From a virus: DNA of 40,174 nucleotides. The position numbers were made by a program, and so were the translations under genes. Positions 12,230 to 19,942 of this stretch are shown one piece after another. The notes under the pieces were generated by a model. The model worked only from the letters and a program-made list of their open reading frames with translations. It was not told the origin of the DNA and ran no database searches. The stretch is from IMG/VR virus record IMGVR_UViG_3300006641_000012, positions 1-40,174 of that record; one strand, 5' to 3'. Numbering within the stretch: position 1 is the first letter of the stretch; every line of letters begins with the position of its first letter.

Positions 12230-13025
12230 TGTCTTCTCCTCTGTTGCAACATTTGCAATCTTTTACTACATCACTTGGTTTATGATTGCAAGAAGGACAA
12301 AGATCATCCTTCTTTAGACTATCTTGCACCTGATTATACGCTGTCCAGAATAGTGCATAGTAAGAAATATCAAAAGGAAAAGTCTTCATATGCGTAACCA
12401 ATGCACCTGTGTGTGCATAGGCTTGAATCCCTGCTTCTTTCAGTAGATTGAAGAAGATAATATCTTCGCCAATAAACTTATCTTCCGTAAGATCATTCTC
12501 GTGGAAGAAACTTTTATCCGGAAACTTCTCTCTTAGCTTTGGAATGATTGACTTGTGCATCAATACACAGCCAAACCCAGCAGAGTCAATCGGAATAATT
12601 TCATTCTCTGGTAATGGATGTATGTATTCAATCTCGTATTTACTTCTACCTTCCTTGAAGATAGTTGGCATTGGAACCGGTAAGTTATTGAGACTGTCTT
12701 TCCATACAAAGTATACGCCAGATACAACAGGTCGTGAAACCTTGTCTGCTGTATCCCATAAAGTCTTGAGAACTTCTTTAGTTAATACAATATCTGAATC
12801 AACCCATAGTAGCCAATCGGTTTTAGCTTGGTCTGCCCATAGATCAAACAACTGCATACGCTGACGAGAGATTTGATTACCCTTAACTCTCATTGCGTTA
12901 TTGATAGGCACACCAACTGTGTGTGCCATAAGCATCGTGTATACAAGTCCTTCTGTGAACTTGCCATCAGTCACACCGTTGTCACACCATGAGATTGATA
13001 GGGTTTCTTTACTGCTGTGTGGCAT
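12222..13025 (-). CDS. GT-A glycosyltransferase with C-terminal zinc knuckle
   Basis: 267 aa. WLLWVDSDIVLT (D-x-D type, residues ~72-83) is the nucleotide-sugar/metal motif; SAGFGCVLMHKS and GEDIIFFNLLKEAG followed by AYAHTGALVTH are typical acceptor-side elements. After residue 240 comes CPSC...CKCC (Cys243, 246, 257, 259, 260), a probable zinc knuckle not usual in this family. The gene lies among DNA-processing genes rather than virion genes, so modified DNA bases are a possible acceptor, as is a host surface polymer. It overlaps the exonuclease gene by 8 bp. Confidence 0.75.
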   Translation of the reverse strand: MPHSSKETLSISWCDNGVTDGKFTEGLVYTMLMAHTVGVPINNAMRVKGNQISRQRMQLFDLWADQAKTDWLLWVDSDIVLTKEVLKTLWDTADKVSRPVVSGVYFVWKDSLNNLPVPMPTIFKEGRSKYEIEYIHPLPENEIIPIDSAGFGCVLMHKSIIPKLREKFPDKSFFHENDLTEDKFIGEDIIFFNLLKEAGIQAYAHTGALVTHMKTFPFDISYYALFWTAYNQVQDSLKKDDLCPSCNHKPSDVVKDCKCCNRGEDNE

Positions 13026-13173
13026 TGTGTGATTCTTCCTTAATCTGTTCGAGTATTTGAATTGCTTTATTTAGACCTGCATTCCACGCATCAGATATAT
13101 CTGAGTCTGATGGCTTCTTAGCTGCATCAATTCTTTTTATGAAGTTGTCGATATAGAATTCTTTAAGCAACAT
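13009..13173 (-). CDS. Small helical hypothetical protein, 54 aa
   Basis: ATG 13173 opens MLLKEFYIDNFIKRIDAAKK and the frame ends at TAA 13009-13011, overlapping the glycosyltransferase start by 17 bp and the upstream gene by 11 bp. DAWNAGLNKAIQILEQIKEE indicates a long amphipathic helix. Charged helical content and overlaps on both sides support expression. No family recognised. Confidence 0.6.
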   Translation of the reverse strand: MLLKEFYIDNFIKRIDAAKKPSDSDISDAWNAGLNKAIQILEQIKEESHNATQQ

Positions 13174-13522
13174 TCTGTAGCCCCTTTATATATTGCTCTG
13201 CCAGTTCGGAGATCTTCGCTTCTCCATCGAGTGGTTTCCAGATAATCATTACTCCGGGCAAAATCAAATTCTTTTCCTCGGGCAATGGCACTAGGTTAAC
13301 CATTGTGTCTGCAATGAAATCATTTTCATGCATCCAATCTACGAGATCAAACTTTGCTAGTTGATACTTAGTCGACTCATAAGCATGATCCCACCATACA
13401 GATACTGCACCCTCTTTACCATAGGCAAATCCCATTACCCAAGGATGAGGGCGGAATGAACGATCCGAGAACTCAGACATCTGTGCATAGATTGTGTCTA
13501 CCTCTACAAGCTTCTCGTTCAT
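13163..13522 (-). CDS. Hypothetical protein, 119 aa (first gene of replication block)
   Basis: ATG 13522 (MNEKLVEVDTIYAQM) is preferred to an in-frame ATG 33 bp upstream that lacks a better ribosome site. Contains WVMGFAYGKEGAVSVWWDH and LILPGVMIIWKPLDGE, an alpha/beta pattern ending in an ISELAEQYIKGL helix. I recognise no family. It is the promoter-proximal gene of the leftward replication arm, just after the late terminator and the structured intergenic stretch. Confidence 0.55.
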   Translation of the reverse strand: MNEKLVEVDTIYAQMSEFSDRSFRPHPWVMGFAYGKEGAVSVWWDHAYESTKYQLAKFDLVDWMHENDFIADTMVNLVPLPEEKNLILPGVMIIWKPLDGEAKISELAEQYIKGLQNVA

Positions 13523-13726
13523 GGCATAAGTGTGGCACACAGGACTGACAAGCATTCGGCCATTTTGCCAAGGTCGGCGTGGCGTGTTATTGTCCTGCCA
13601 CCTCGCAAGAGGTGGGGCAGAAACTTCAAGGCGACACTATACGGTGTAGCACCCAACCACCATAATTTTTTATGGGGGGTAGGGGGGCATTTCTTAAAGC
13701 TCTTCTGCCGGTGTAGTTTTATGGCA
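13523..13726 (-). promoter_or_regulatory. Structured intergenic region, candidate replication-block promoter or leader RNA
   Basis: About 200 bp between the late terminator and the replication block. It holds CCACCTC-GCAA-GAGGTGG (13598-13615), CCATAA-TTTT-TTATGG (13660-13675), ACAC...GTGT around a minus-strand TATAGT (13636-13641), and a GC-rich run GGGGGGTAGGGGGG. TATAGT is a good -10 candidate but no convincing -35 stands 17 bp away, so an unusual or phage-sigma promoter is possible. Confidence 0.45.
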
Positions 13727-13756
13727 CAAAAAAAGAGGGGCCCCCGAAGGGGCCCC
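13727..13756 (-). terminator. Rho-independent terminator ending the leftward virion/lysis arm
   Basis: GGGGCCCC (13737-13744), loop CGAA, GGGGCCCC (13749-13756) form a perfect 8-bp all-GC stem. On the minus strand it is followed by TCTTTTTTT, a textbook intrinsic terminator 20 bp after the last lysis gene. Confidence 0.92.
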
Positions 13757-13775
13757 ATCTAGTTACTATTAAGTT

Positions 13776-13985
13776 TTAGTCAGCATCTTCTGGATCTGTA
13801 TACAGAGCTGCCAATGTCTTTTCATTCTCGATCTTCTGAGCCTTCAAAGAAAGTCCGGTTGCTGCTGCAATGAAAGCCAATACTGCTTCCTGTGGAATGT
13901 CTGCATAGGTTGCAACAACTGCCACCAATGCCTGAATAAGGCCAGCCCATGCGGCTGGGTTCTTCATGAATAGGTTGATCTTCAT
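13776..13985 (-). CDS. Small membrane protein, putative holin, 69 aa
   Basis: Starts MKINLFMKNPAAWAGLIQ at ATG 13985, with GGAGGAC upstream; an earlier in-frame ATG 54 bp upstream lies inside the endolysin gene and is less likely. Two short hydrophobic stretches (AWAGLIQALVAVVATYA and AVLAFIAAATGLSL) separated by DIPQE are followed by a charged tail, as in small actinophage holins. It is the last gene before the terminator and follows the endolysin. Confidence 0.6.
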   Translation of the reverse strand: MKINLFMKNPAAWAGLIQALVAVVATYADIPQEAVLAFIAAATGLSLKAQKIENEKTLAALYTDPEDAD

Positions 13986-14004
13986 ACTTAGTCCTCCTTT
14001 GGAC

Positions 14005-14517
14005 TTATGACTTAAAGACTGGCTTACCAAAGCCAACAACTGTCACGGCTTGTGACTTGCGTAGCTTTGAACCATTCTTCTTTTTGAAGGCACGAACCTT
14101 CAGGCAGACTTGTCCACCATTGCGTTGGTCACCCTTCTTATCAGGGGCAGTATTGCCCTCGACACAGGTAACAGTACCATCGCCGTTATCCTTGACCACG
14201 ATACCGACATGAGAGATGCGATCTACTCCATCGTTAGGGAAGTCAAAGAAGACTATGTCTCCGGGTAGAGGGGTCGCTTCATCGCTGGCCTTCTCCCATT
14301 GATTCTTCTTCATAAATGCTGTGGCTCCGGCTACTGTGGATACACAGTTAGGGATCTTTAGGCCAACTTCGTTGGCACACCACATGACAAATGAACCACA
14401 CCAAGGAAGGAAGTTAGCCTTAGTAAAGGCTCCATACTTGGTTTCGTTATCTTTTGGGCCTTCGATGACATCGAGTTCACCCTTTGCTACTGCAATAAAG
14501 TCTGCTCTTTGACCCAT
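14005..14517 (-). CDS. CHAP-domain endolysin
   Basis: 170 aa. NFLPWCGSFVMWCANEVGL contains the catalytic Cys40; GDIVFFDFPNDGVDRISHVGI gives His103, and VTCVEGNT the third polar residue. CHAP domains cut peptidoglycan as amidases or endopeptidases. There is no signal peptide and no separate wall-binding domain, so release should depend on a holin. It is flanked by two small membrane proteins that are holin candidates. Confidence 0.85.
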   Translation of the reverse strand: MGQRADFIAVAKGELDVIEGPKDNETKYGAFTKANFLPWCGSFVMWCANEVGLKIPNCVSTVAGATAFMKKNQWEKASDEATPLPGDIVFFDFPNDGVDRISHVGIVVKDNGDGTVTCVEGNTAPDKKGDQRNGGQVCLKVRAFKKKNGSKLRKSQAVTVVGFGKPVFKS

Positions 14518-14519
14518 GA

Positions 14520-14759
14520 TTAGCTCGCCTTCTTATCAACTTTAGCAAATGCTTCGTTGATCTCTTCGGCTGATAGTTGGCCATCTGCTAGATAGAATCG
14601 AGCAAGAGCTTCTAATACTCGTGCTGCACCCAAGGCACCGGCAAGGACTGCTGCCTGCCATACCTCAATGCCAACGAGTGAACCAGCACCGATTACTCCC
14701 AATGATTCTGCTGCAATTACTGCAACGATTCTTGAGAGAATGCTTTTTAATGTATCCAT
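14520..14759 (-). CDS. Putative holin, 79 aa
   Basis: MDTLKSILSRIVAVIAAESL leads into hydrophobic residues ~10-55 with a GAGSLVGIEVWQ turn and LAGALGAARVLEALARF, then a helical LSAEEINEAFAKV tail. The layout matches r1t-like actinophage holins. It directly precedes the endolysin in transcription order, and its ATG overlaps the stop of the 56-aa membrane gene. Confidence 0.65.
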   Translation of the reverse strand: MDTLKSILSRIVAVIAAESLGVIGAGSLVGIEVWQAAVLAGALGAARVLEALARFYLADGQLSAEEINEAFAKVDKKAS

Positions 14760-14929
14760 TATTCATCCTCATCTTGTCTTAACTTAAATGTAATTGACCA
14801 AACAATCAGGGATAGAATGATTGCGTAACCAACTACTGTCTTTGCTGATCCTTCTAGTACGACCCAAGCAATGAACATTCCGAGAAGTGTCCATAGTTGA
14901 TTGGCTATATCTGAGAAGAAAGACTTCAT
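14759..14929 (-). CDS. Two-pass membrane protein, 56 aa
   Basis: ATG 14929 (ATGA overlap with the Pro-rich gene stop) opens MKSFFSDIANQLWTLLGMF; two membrane segments (LWTLLGMFIAWVVLEG and VVGYAIILSLIVWSITF) end in KLRQDEDE. The stop overlaps the holin start (TAATG). It may be a second holin, an antiholin or another lysis-cassette membrane factor. Being double-coupled in the lysis cassette supports expression. Confidence 0.6.
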   Translation of the reverse strand: MKSFFSDIANQLWTLLGMFIAWVVLEGSAKTVVGYAIILSLIVWSITFKLRQDEDE

Positions 14930-16344
14930 GGTTTCCTCCTATAGGCTGCTGCTGCGGCGGCCCCAGCCGCTGCTTGAGTTGCAATGTTTCCTGCGATGAT
15001 CGCTGAAACAATTACTTTCTCTGCACTTGCACGAACCTCTGGGGATAGGTCGGCACCTATATTGGATAGTGCTGTGAGAACTTGTCCGGGATCTGTAAAT
15101 ATCTCGGCTAGTAATTCCGCTGGGTCTTCAAATAACTGCAATGCAATTACTACCTCTGCTGTTAGAACTACACCGTTCTCTAACTCGATTGGAGTTTGTG
15201 GATCCAATGATTCAAGATCCGTGTCGTCTGTGAGTACGACCACATCGGGTGTAACATTTTCTTCAGGTATTACAACAGGGGGTTCAGGTTGCGTAGGTTC
15301 ATCAGGTTCTGTCACAGGCTCTGGAGCAGGTTCAGGTTCTGGCTCTGGCTGAGGTTCAACCGGTAATGGAGGTTCAGGCTCAGGTTCAGGAGCTGGTGGA
15401 TCAGGAACTACCTCTGGCTCTGGAACAGGCTCTGGCTCAGGGGCAGGATCCGGAATTGCTTCGGGTTCTGGAGCTGGTGGTTCAGGCTCTGGAGCAGGTG
15501 GTTCGGGTAACGGCTCAGGAGATGGAGCAGGTTCGGGCTGAGGTGCTGGAGCTGGCTCTGGAAGTGGGGTTGGTTGAGGCTGAGGATCTGGAAGAGGAGT
15601 TGGAGTCGGCACCGGTTCTGGCTCTCGTACCGGATCTGGTACAGGTTGAGGAGTCGGTTGAGGTTCTGGAGCCGGGGCAGGTGTAGGTTCTACAGGGGCT
15701 GGAACAGGGGTTACAGCCGTTGAAGTATCAGGGGAAGGTGTAGGAGATGGATCAACAGATGGTGTTGGCGTTGGCTCTGATGTTTGGGTTTCTGTTGGGC
15801 TGGGTTGTGGGCTTGGTTCAGGGGTCGGCTCCGCAGAAGGTGAAGCTACAGGAGTTGGAGTCGGGCTTGGCTCAGTCGCAGGCTCATTTGATGGTGCTGA
15901 AGTCGGACTTGGTGAAGGCTCAGGTGAGGGAGAAGGACTCGGAGATGCTGTTGGGTCGGCTGTCGGCTCAGGTGAAGGAGTTGCAGTCTCAGTTGGAGTC
16001 GGTGTTGGACTCGGAGATGGAGAAGCTTCCGGAGTCGGAGCAGGTGTAGGCACTACTCCGTTGTAATACAAAGTGTTTTCAGGTGCAGTAGTAGATACAA
16101 AAGTTTGCCATTGATTCTGTGTGGCAATAGAACAAAATAAAGCTGCAATATTTCCCTTGCCTTCAAAGAATTGATTGCTGTTATCCCAACCAACATTAAA
16201 GACTCTAGATTCGCCACCTGTATTTGCACAGGTAACTGTTATCTGTCCTGTCTGCTCTGCATGGGATGCTGGTATAAACCAGATTGATGTTCCGAAAGTT
16301 AAGAAGAATACTGCTAGTAGGCCTCTAACTCTTTTCTTATCCAT
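14926..16344 (-). CDS. Secreted proline-rich low-complexity protein with hydrophobic C-terminus
   Basis: 472 aa, no family recognised. A signal peptide covers residues 1-29 (KKRVRGLLAVFFLTFGTS...ASHA). A small domain with two cysteines (TCANTGGESRVFNVGW, LFCSIATQ) follows to residue ~95. About residues 96-355 are proline alternating with S/T/A, then E/A, in PSPSPTPTP, EPAPAPQPEP and PEPEPPAP style; such regions are extended and can span a cell wall. The last ~110 residues are folded (VVVLTDDTDLESLDP) and end in a hydrophobic stretch plus YRRKP, like a membrane anchor lacking LPxTG. Lies between the methyltransferase and holin genes. Roles in exclusion, adhesion or lysis are guesses. Confidence 0.8.
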   Translation of the reverse strand: MDKKRVRGLLAVFFLTFGTSIWFIPASHAEQTGQITVTCANTGGESRVFNVGWDNSNQFFEGKGNIAALFCSIATQNQWQTFVSTTAPENTLYYNGVVPTPAPTPEASPSPSPTPTPTETATPSPEPTADPTASPSPSPSPEPSPSPTSAPSNEPATEPSPTPTPVASPSAEPTPEPSPQPSPTETQTSEPTPTPSVDPSPTPSPDTSTAVTPVPAPVEPTPAPAPEPQPTPQPVPDPVREPEPVPTPTPLPDPQPQPTPLPEPAPAPQPEPAPSPEPLPEPPAPEPEPPAPEPEAIPDPAPEPEPVPEPEVVPDPPAPEPEPEPPLPVEPQPEPEPEPAPEPVTEPDEPTQPEPPVVIPEENVTPDVVVLTDDTDLESLDPQTPIELENGVVLTAEVVIALQLFEDPAELLAEIFTDPGQVLTALSNIGADLSPEVRASAEKVIVSAIIAGNIATQAAAGAAAAAAYRRKP

Positions 16345-16919
16345 ATTTGGGAACCTGTTCCTATTAAAGTTAAGTGGTCTTTCATCAAGATAATGAATAG
16401 ATCAATGGCGGCTTGTGGCCGCAGATTGATTGGGGCATCTAGCTCCCATAGATAATCATCAAATGCCATAATCCCACCGGGCTTAAGTGCTTTCCACGCT
16501 AGGCTGGCATCTATAAATACTGCTTGTGCTGTGTGATCTCCATCGATGTATATGAAATCGTAGATCTCTTTATCATCTGTGGTTGCAAGAAACTTATGAC
16601 TTTCCATCTTGCATTTAATTACATTAGAAAAATCTTTTAACTTATCATCGTAGACTTTCTCAACATCCGAGAAGTCCATCGTATGGTGGATCTCTTCATC
16701 AGATCCTTGCCAAGTATCAACATCCGTAAGGATGGAACTCTTGTCAGTAAGTATGTTCTCCATCAGCCATAGGCTGGCATCGCCGGTATAGACACCTATC
16801 TGTAGGAAGTGAAGGTTTGTCTTACCCTTGAACTCTTGAAGGTATTCGCTGAAGTAGCCCTTAGATGCAATGTTAAACCAGTTAGGGTATTTACTTTCGC
16901 TTGGATGTGACGATGTCAT
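16314..16919 (-). CDS. Class I SAM-dependent methyltransferase (Methyltransf_24-like)
   Basis: 201 aa. LHFLQIGVYTGDASLWL is motif I for S-adenosylmethionine binding; FIYIDGDHTAQAVFIDASLA and LKPGGIMAFDDY match the IDGxH...LxPGGxxxxDD signature of Methyltransf_24 enzymes, which often methylate sugars or small molecules. The substrate is unknown. It lies in the tail/lysis region, so modification of a virion or surface glycan is possible, perhaps in concert with the glycosyltransferase. Overlaps both neighbours by about 30 bp. Confidence 0.8.
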   Translation of the reverse strand: MTSSHPSESKYPNWFNIASKGYFSEYLQEFKGKTNLHFLQIGVYTGDASLWLMENILTDKSSILTDVDTWQGSDEEIHHTMDFSDVEKVYDDKLKDFSNVIKCKMESHKFLATTDDKEIYDFIYIDGDHTAQAVFIDASLAWKALKPGGIMAFDDYLWELDAPINLRPQAAIDLFIILMKDHLTLIGTGSQIWIRKELEAY

Positions 16920-17091
16920 ATATCAAGTCTACCTTTATTTGTAGGGCATTGACCTGATCCTTGAGGCTTGAGCCACCATTGGTTTTAAGTTCTTGTAGAT
17001 AGTGGATAACCATCCAACGGATACCGGCAGCAAAGCCACCAATAATTGCAAGGATAGATACTGTAAATGCTGCCCAGTCCATAGCCGACAT
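16891..17091 (-). CDS. Membrane protein with NGGSSLKD motif, holin-like, 66 aa
   Basis: MSAMDWAAFTVSILAIIGGF gives one membrane segment; LQELKTNGGSSLKDQVNAL is a motif shared by small actinophage membrane proteins (often DUF2746-like or called minor holins), followed by a coiled-coil helix. The start overlaps the stop of the large tail gene (ATGA). A role in lysis or at the tail-membrane interface is possible. Confidence 0.65.
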   Translation of the reverse strand: MSAMDWAAFTVSILAIIGGFAAGIRWMVIHYLQELKTNGGSSLKDQVNALQIKVDLIYDIVTSKRK

Positions 17092-19088
17092 CAGACTACC
17101 GTTCTCATAGTAATGGTAATGATTCCACCAAAGTTCTCATTATTGCCAGATGGTGGAGTCATTCTTGTAAAGGCAATCTCTTCGATAACAGCATCGAAGT
17201 TTTCACCAGATGTAAAGTCTTGCACAAGAACTGTTGCACCTTCCGATTCAACAGTTTCTAAAGCTGATAGGCGATACTTGGCTCCGCCCAAAGTTCCGTA
17301 ACGAGTATTACGGCGATCTGATTCAAAGTCATAACACATCAATGGGAGTTGAATAAGGCGTGATCGAGTAGGGCTAGGGATAGCCTTGATGGCATAACCC
17401 TTCATAATTGCACCCTTGGTTGAATCAGATGTATTGCGATATAAGGTAAAGGCTAACTGGCCATTGACCTGAGTCGATGGGTAAGCAGCAGATAGATCGA
17501 AGTCTGTGTTGTATGCATTGCCGGTAGTCAGGGTTGTAATCTGAGTACGGCCTTCATTAGCATCAGCATAAATTTCAATGTTTCCTGAAAGAGTTCCGGT
17601 CTCAACACGGACACGCTTCCATGCTTTCTTTTCTAGCGTTCCCCAGTTAACGATTGCTGTTTGAACTGTTCCTTCTGATACAAGGTTTGTTGCGTGTTGT
17701 AACCATGTTCCACTTGAATGAACGGAGAAGAATAGTTGTGCAGATGTAGGGAAGAATCCCAAAGCATCTACTGATCCTGTAGTTCCAGTTCCAACGATGT
17801 CTGTTGCATAAGGATAAGTTCCATCATCAAGTAGTTGTCCAAGATAAATGCGATAAATGCCAGAGGAGCCACCAATTCCAGCCTTAACACCTGCATAGAT
17901 GTAAGAATCTCTAGCTGCAAAACCAAGGATTGGGTTAGTTGTATTAAAGATCAATGGGCCATAGACGATAGTTGCATCATCTGCGATGGCTGCAATACGG
18001 ACACCTCGAGAGGTTCCGATGGCAAGGTAGGTTCCAAGGTATCCAAAAAGTGATCGAACTGTCTCACCTCGAGGGATGTCGGCTACAGATACAGCAGCAC
18101 CTAAAGCACCGGTTGAGTCTGGAGCAATCTTAAAGATTGCAGACTTATCTCCAGCATAACCTGCTACATAAATTGCACCACGACCTTCTGCGATGCTAGA
18201 CCAAGTCCAACCAATAGGAACTGTGGTTGTATTAGCAACGGCAGTTACTGTTGAAAGGTTAGTAGTTGTTCCATGGCTTGTAAATAAAAGTTCGTATACG
18301 GCAGCAATAGGTGAAGTTCCTGTTACATAACTAATACCAAGCATAAAGCGATTCTTTACATACTTGATAGCAGCAGATGTAATATTTGCTGTGTTAATTG
18401 AATAGTGATTATGAAGGCTTGGGCTTGTAGCAGTTAAATCATAATCATAAATATTTGTAGCCGTGACAAGAACTAAAGATGTTCCGTCTGTTTCTGCCGC
18501 TAGAATCTCAGTAGACAAAGCTGATCCAAGAATAAGAGAAGTGGCTGTGCCATCTGCCGTTACTCTGGCAACTCGAACTGCTGTGCTGCCTGCTGCTGCA
18601 CAATCAATGTGTAATAAGTAATCTGTTCCGTTAATGGTGGCAGGTAATGAGATTACTCTTCTAGATGAGTTGGTTGCTGCTGGATAAACCTTAGTTGTAT
18701 CTTTAAGTAAAGATATTTGGCCCGGAGTCCATGGGTCAATGCCTTGTCCGGTAAAGTAACGGAAGCGTAATTGTTCTGCGTTACCTTCTAGTGCTTCCTG
18801 AAATTGAACACCTTCACCAAGGTGAAAGGATGTCTGAGATCGAACCCAAAGACCTGAGTCAAGGGTCTGTTCACCCGGTTCACGAGCTTGGTCAACACGC
18901 TCATACTTCCATCGAGCAGTAGATCTACGATAAGGAGTTGTGTCGTTAACATTCAAAAGGAATGGCAGACCACCAATAGCCACATCAAAGGCATAGGTAT
19001 TTGGATCATAGTATTGAGAGCTTCGACCTGTGAGGTCGAGGATGACGGACTCTGAAATGTCCGGTGCTTTAGATTGCTTTAATACCAC
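17091..19088 (-). CDS. Large tail protein, probable beta-propeller (tubular/nozzle-like)
   Basis: 665 aa from GTG 19088, with AAGGAG upstream. The middle (~residues 150-480) is a series of beta strands with repeated blade-like segments such as GRGAIYVAGYAGDKSAIFKI, YLAIGTSRGVRIAAI and DSYIYAGVKAGIGGSSGIY, which resemble a propeller; the C-terminus is also beta-rich (GNIEIYADANEGRTQITTL). Phage nozzle/tail tubular B proteins and other podoviral tail components share this design. It lies between fibre genes and lysis genes. Exact tail position is inferred. Confidence 0.65.
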   Translation of the reverse strand: MVLKQSKAPDISESVILDLTGRSSQYYDPNTYAFDVAIGGLPFLLNVNDTTPYRRSTARWKYERVDQAREPGEQTLDSGLWVRSQTSFHLGEGVQFQEALEGNAEQLRFRYFTGQGIDPWTPGQISLLKDTTKVYPAATNSSRRVISLPATINGTDYLLHIDCAAAGSTAVRVARVTADGTATSLILGSALSTEILAAETDGTSLVLVTATNIYDYDLTATSPSLHNHYSINTANITSAAIKYVKNRFMLGISYVTGTSPIAAVYELLFTSHGTTTNLSTVTAVANTTTVPIGWTWSSIAEGRGAIYVAGYAGDKSAIFKIAPDSTGALGAAVSVADIPRGETVRSLFGYLGTYLAIGTSRGVRIAAIADDATIVYGPLIFNTTNPILGFAARDSYIYAGVKAGIGGSSGIYRIYLGQLLDDGTYPYATDIVGTGTTGSVDALGFFPTSAQLFFSVHSSGTWLQHATNLVSEGTVQTAIVNWGTLEKKAWKRVRVETGTLSGNIEIYADANEGRTQITTLTTGNAYNTDFDLSAAYPSTQVNGQLAFTLYRNTSDSTKGAIMKGYAIKAIPSPTRSRLIQLPLMCYDFESDRRNTRYGTLGGAKYRLSALETVESEGATVLVQDFTSGENFDAVIEEIAFTRMTPPSGNNENFGGIITITMRTVV

Positions 19089-19170
19089 GCCATCTCCTTA
19101 TAGAAAATTATGAGAGTTCTTACTTACGACATTGGGCGAGGACACTCCCGAAACTGCCCCTGTTTCAAAC

Positions 19171-19428
19171 TTAAAGAACTATTAGTGCTGCTTCTTCTTC
19201 AGTTAACGGTTCTCCTGCTACAAGTTTTGCTTTAGCAGATGCTCTAAGTGCTTCCTTTGCTGCTAATGCAGCTCTTTCTGCACTTACCTGTGCATCAAGT
19301 TCTATGCGAAATGCTTCTTCTGCCGCAACTTCGGCATCTGTCATTTCAATCTGAACCGGGATACCGCAGTTTCCACACTTGGGTTCGCAGCCTCCACAGC
19401 AAATTACTGTACGAGTTGGGTTTGGCAT
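19171..19428 (-). CDS. Small protein with Cys cluster and helical tail, 85 aa
   Basis: N-terminal cysteines 10, 11, 14, 18 and 21 (CCGGCEPKCGNCG) could bind metal; the remainder is Ala/Glu-rich helix (AALAAKEALRASAKAKLVAG) ending EPLTEEEAALIVL. Such short proteins are common next to tail fibre genes, possibly as assembly helpers; no function assigned. About 80 bp between it and the tail gene hold no clear element. Confidence 0.55.
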   Translation of the reverse strand: MPNPTRTVICCGGCEPKCGNCGIPVQIEMTDAEVAAEEAFRIELDAQVSAERAALAAKEALRASAKAKLVAGEPLTEEEAALIVL

Positions 19429-19437
19429 TTTTTCTCC

Positions 19438-19941
19438 TTATGTGTTTGATAGTCCATATAAATGCATTGATGTTCCAACAACAAAAGTGCCGTTACGAAT
19501 GTTAAGTGCAAGAGATGATACCGCTGAGGTGACTGCTGTAAAAGTTCTTGACAGACCATTGTATTGATTAGATGCAGAATTTTCTGTGTTGAAAAGAGAA
19601 GCTATGTTTTTTTCTTGCGAGCCAGTATAATTTGGAATTACTATTTCAGTAAAACCAAAGATGTTTGTGCCATAGTTGCTTGGCACAGTAATGTTTTGAT
19701 AGTAACCAGCTTGACCGCTTCTTGGACTTCCGCCATCGTTTGCATCCACATATCCATTTACATATGAGTTAGCATTTCCACCATTAAGCCATAATTCAGA
19801 TGCATCCAAAACTGTAGATGATCCACGATCACTAATAAAAAGCTTGAGATGTGTGTATGTTGTTGGAATCGAAGACAATGTAATTGTAGTTGTGGTTGCA
19901 CTTAAGATATTTTTGCTTATCAATTTGTAAGTGATTGCCAT
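19438..19941 (-). CDS. Fibre/receptor-binding candidate, paralog 3 of 3
   Basis: 167 aa, beta-rich. Shared landmarks with the next two genes: TTITLSSIPTTYTHLKLFI near the start, LWLNGGNANSYVNGY, IVIPNYTGSQEKNIASL, and the ending FVVGTSMHLYGL. The pattern suggests a jelly-roll head domain at the end of a tail fibre. This copy is the most divergent (GGNAN replaces the DTGNNYY motif). It has the last position in the tandem. Confidence 0.6.
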   Translation of the reverse strand: MAITYKLISKNILSATTTTITLSSIPTTYTHLKLFISDRGSSTVLDASELWLNGGNANSYVNGYVDANDGGSPRSGQAGYYQNITVPSNYGTNIFGFTEIVIPNYTGSQEKNIASLFNTENSASNQYNGLSRTFTAVTSAVSSLALNIRNGTFVVGTSMHLYGLSNT

Positions 19942-19942
19942 A

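Noticed and set aside
13532-13762. Open frames on both strands over the intergenic gap and late terminator
   Set aside because: They read through the terminator stem and hairpins, have no good ribosome sites and the products look random and basic.
15366-16049. Plus-strand open frames of 100-106 aa
   Set aside because: They are antisense to the proline-rich gene; the repetitive codons of that gene keep the opposite strand open. Their Leu/Val/Gln/Glu-rich products reflect this.
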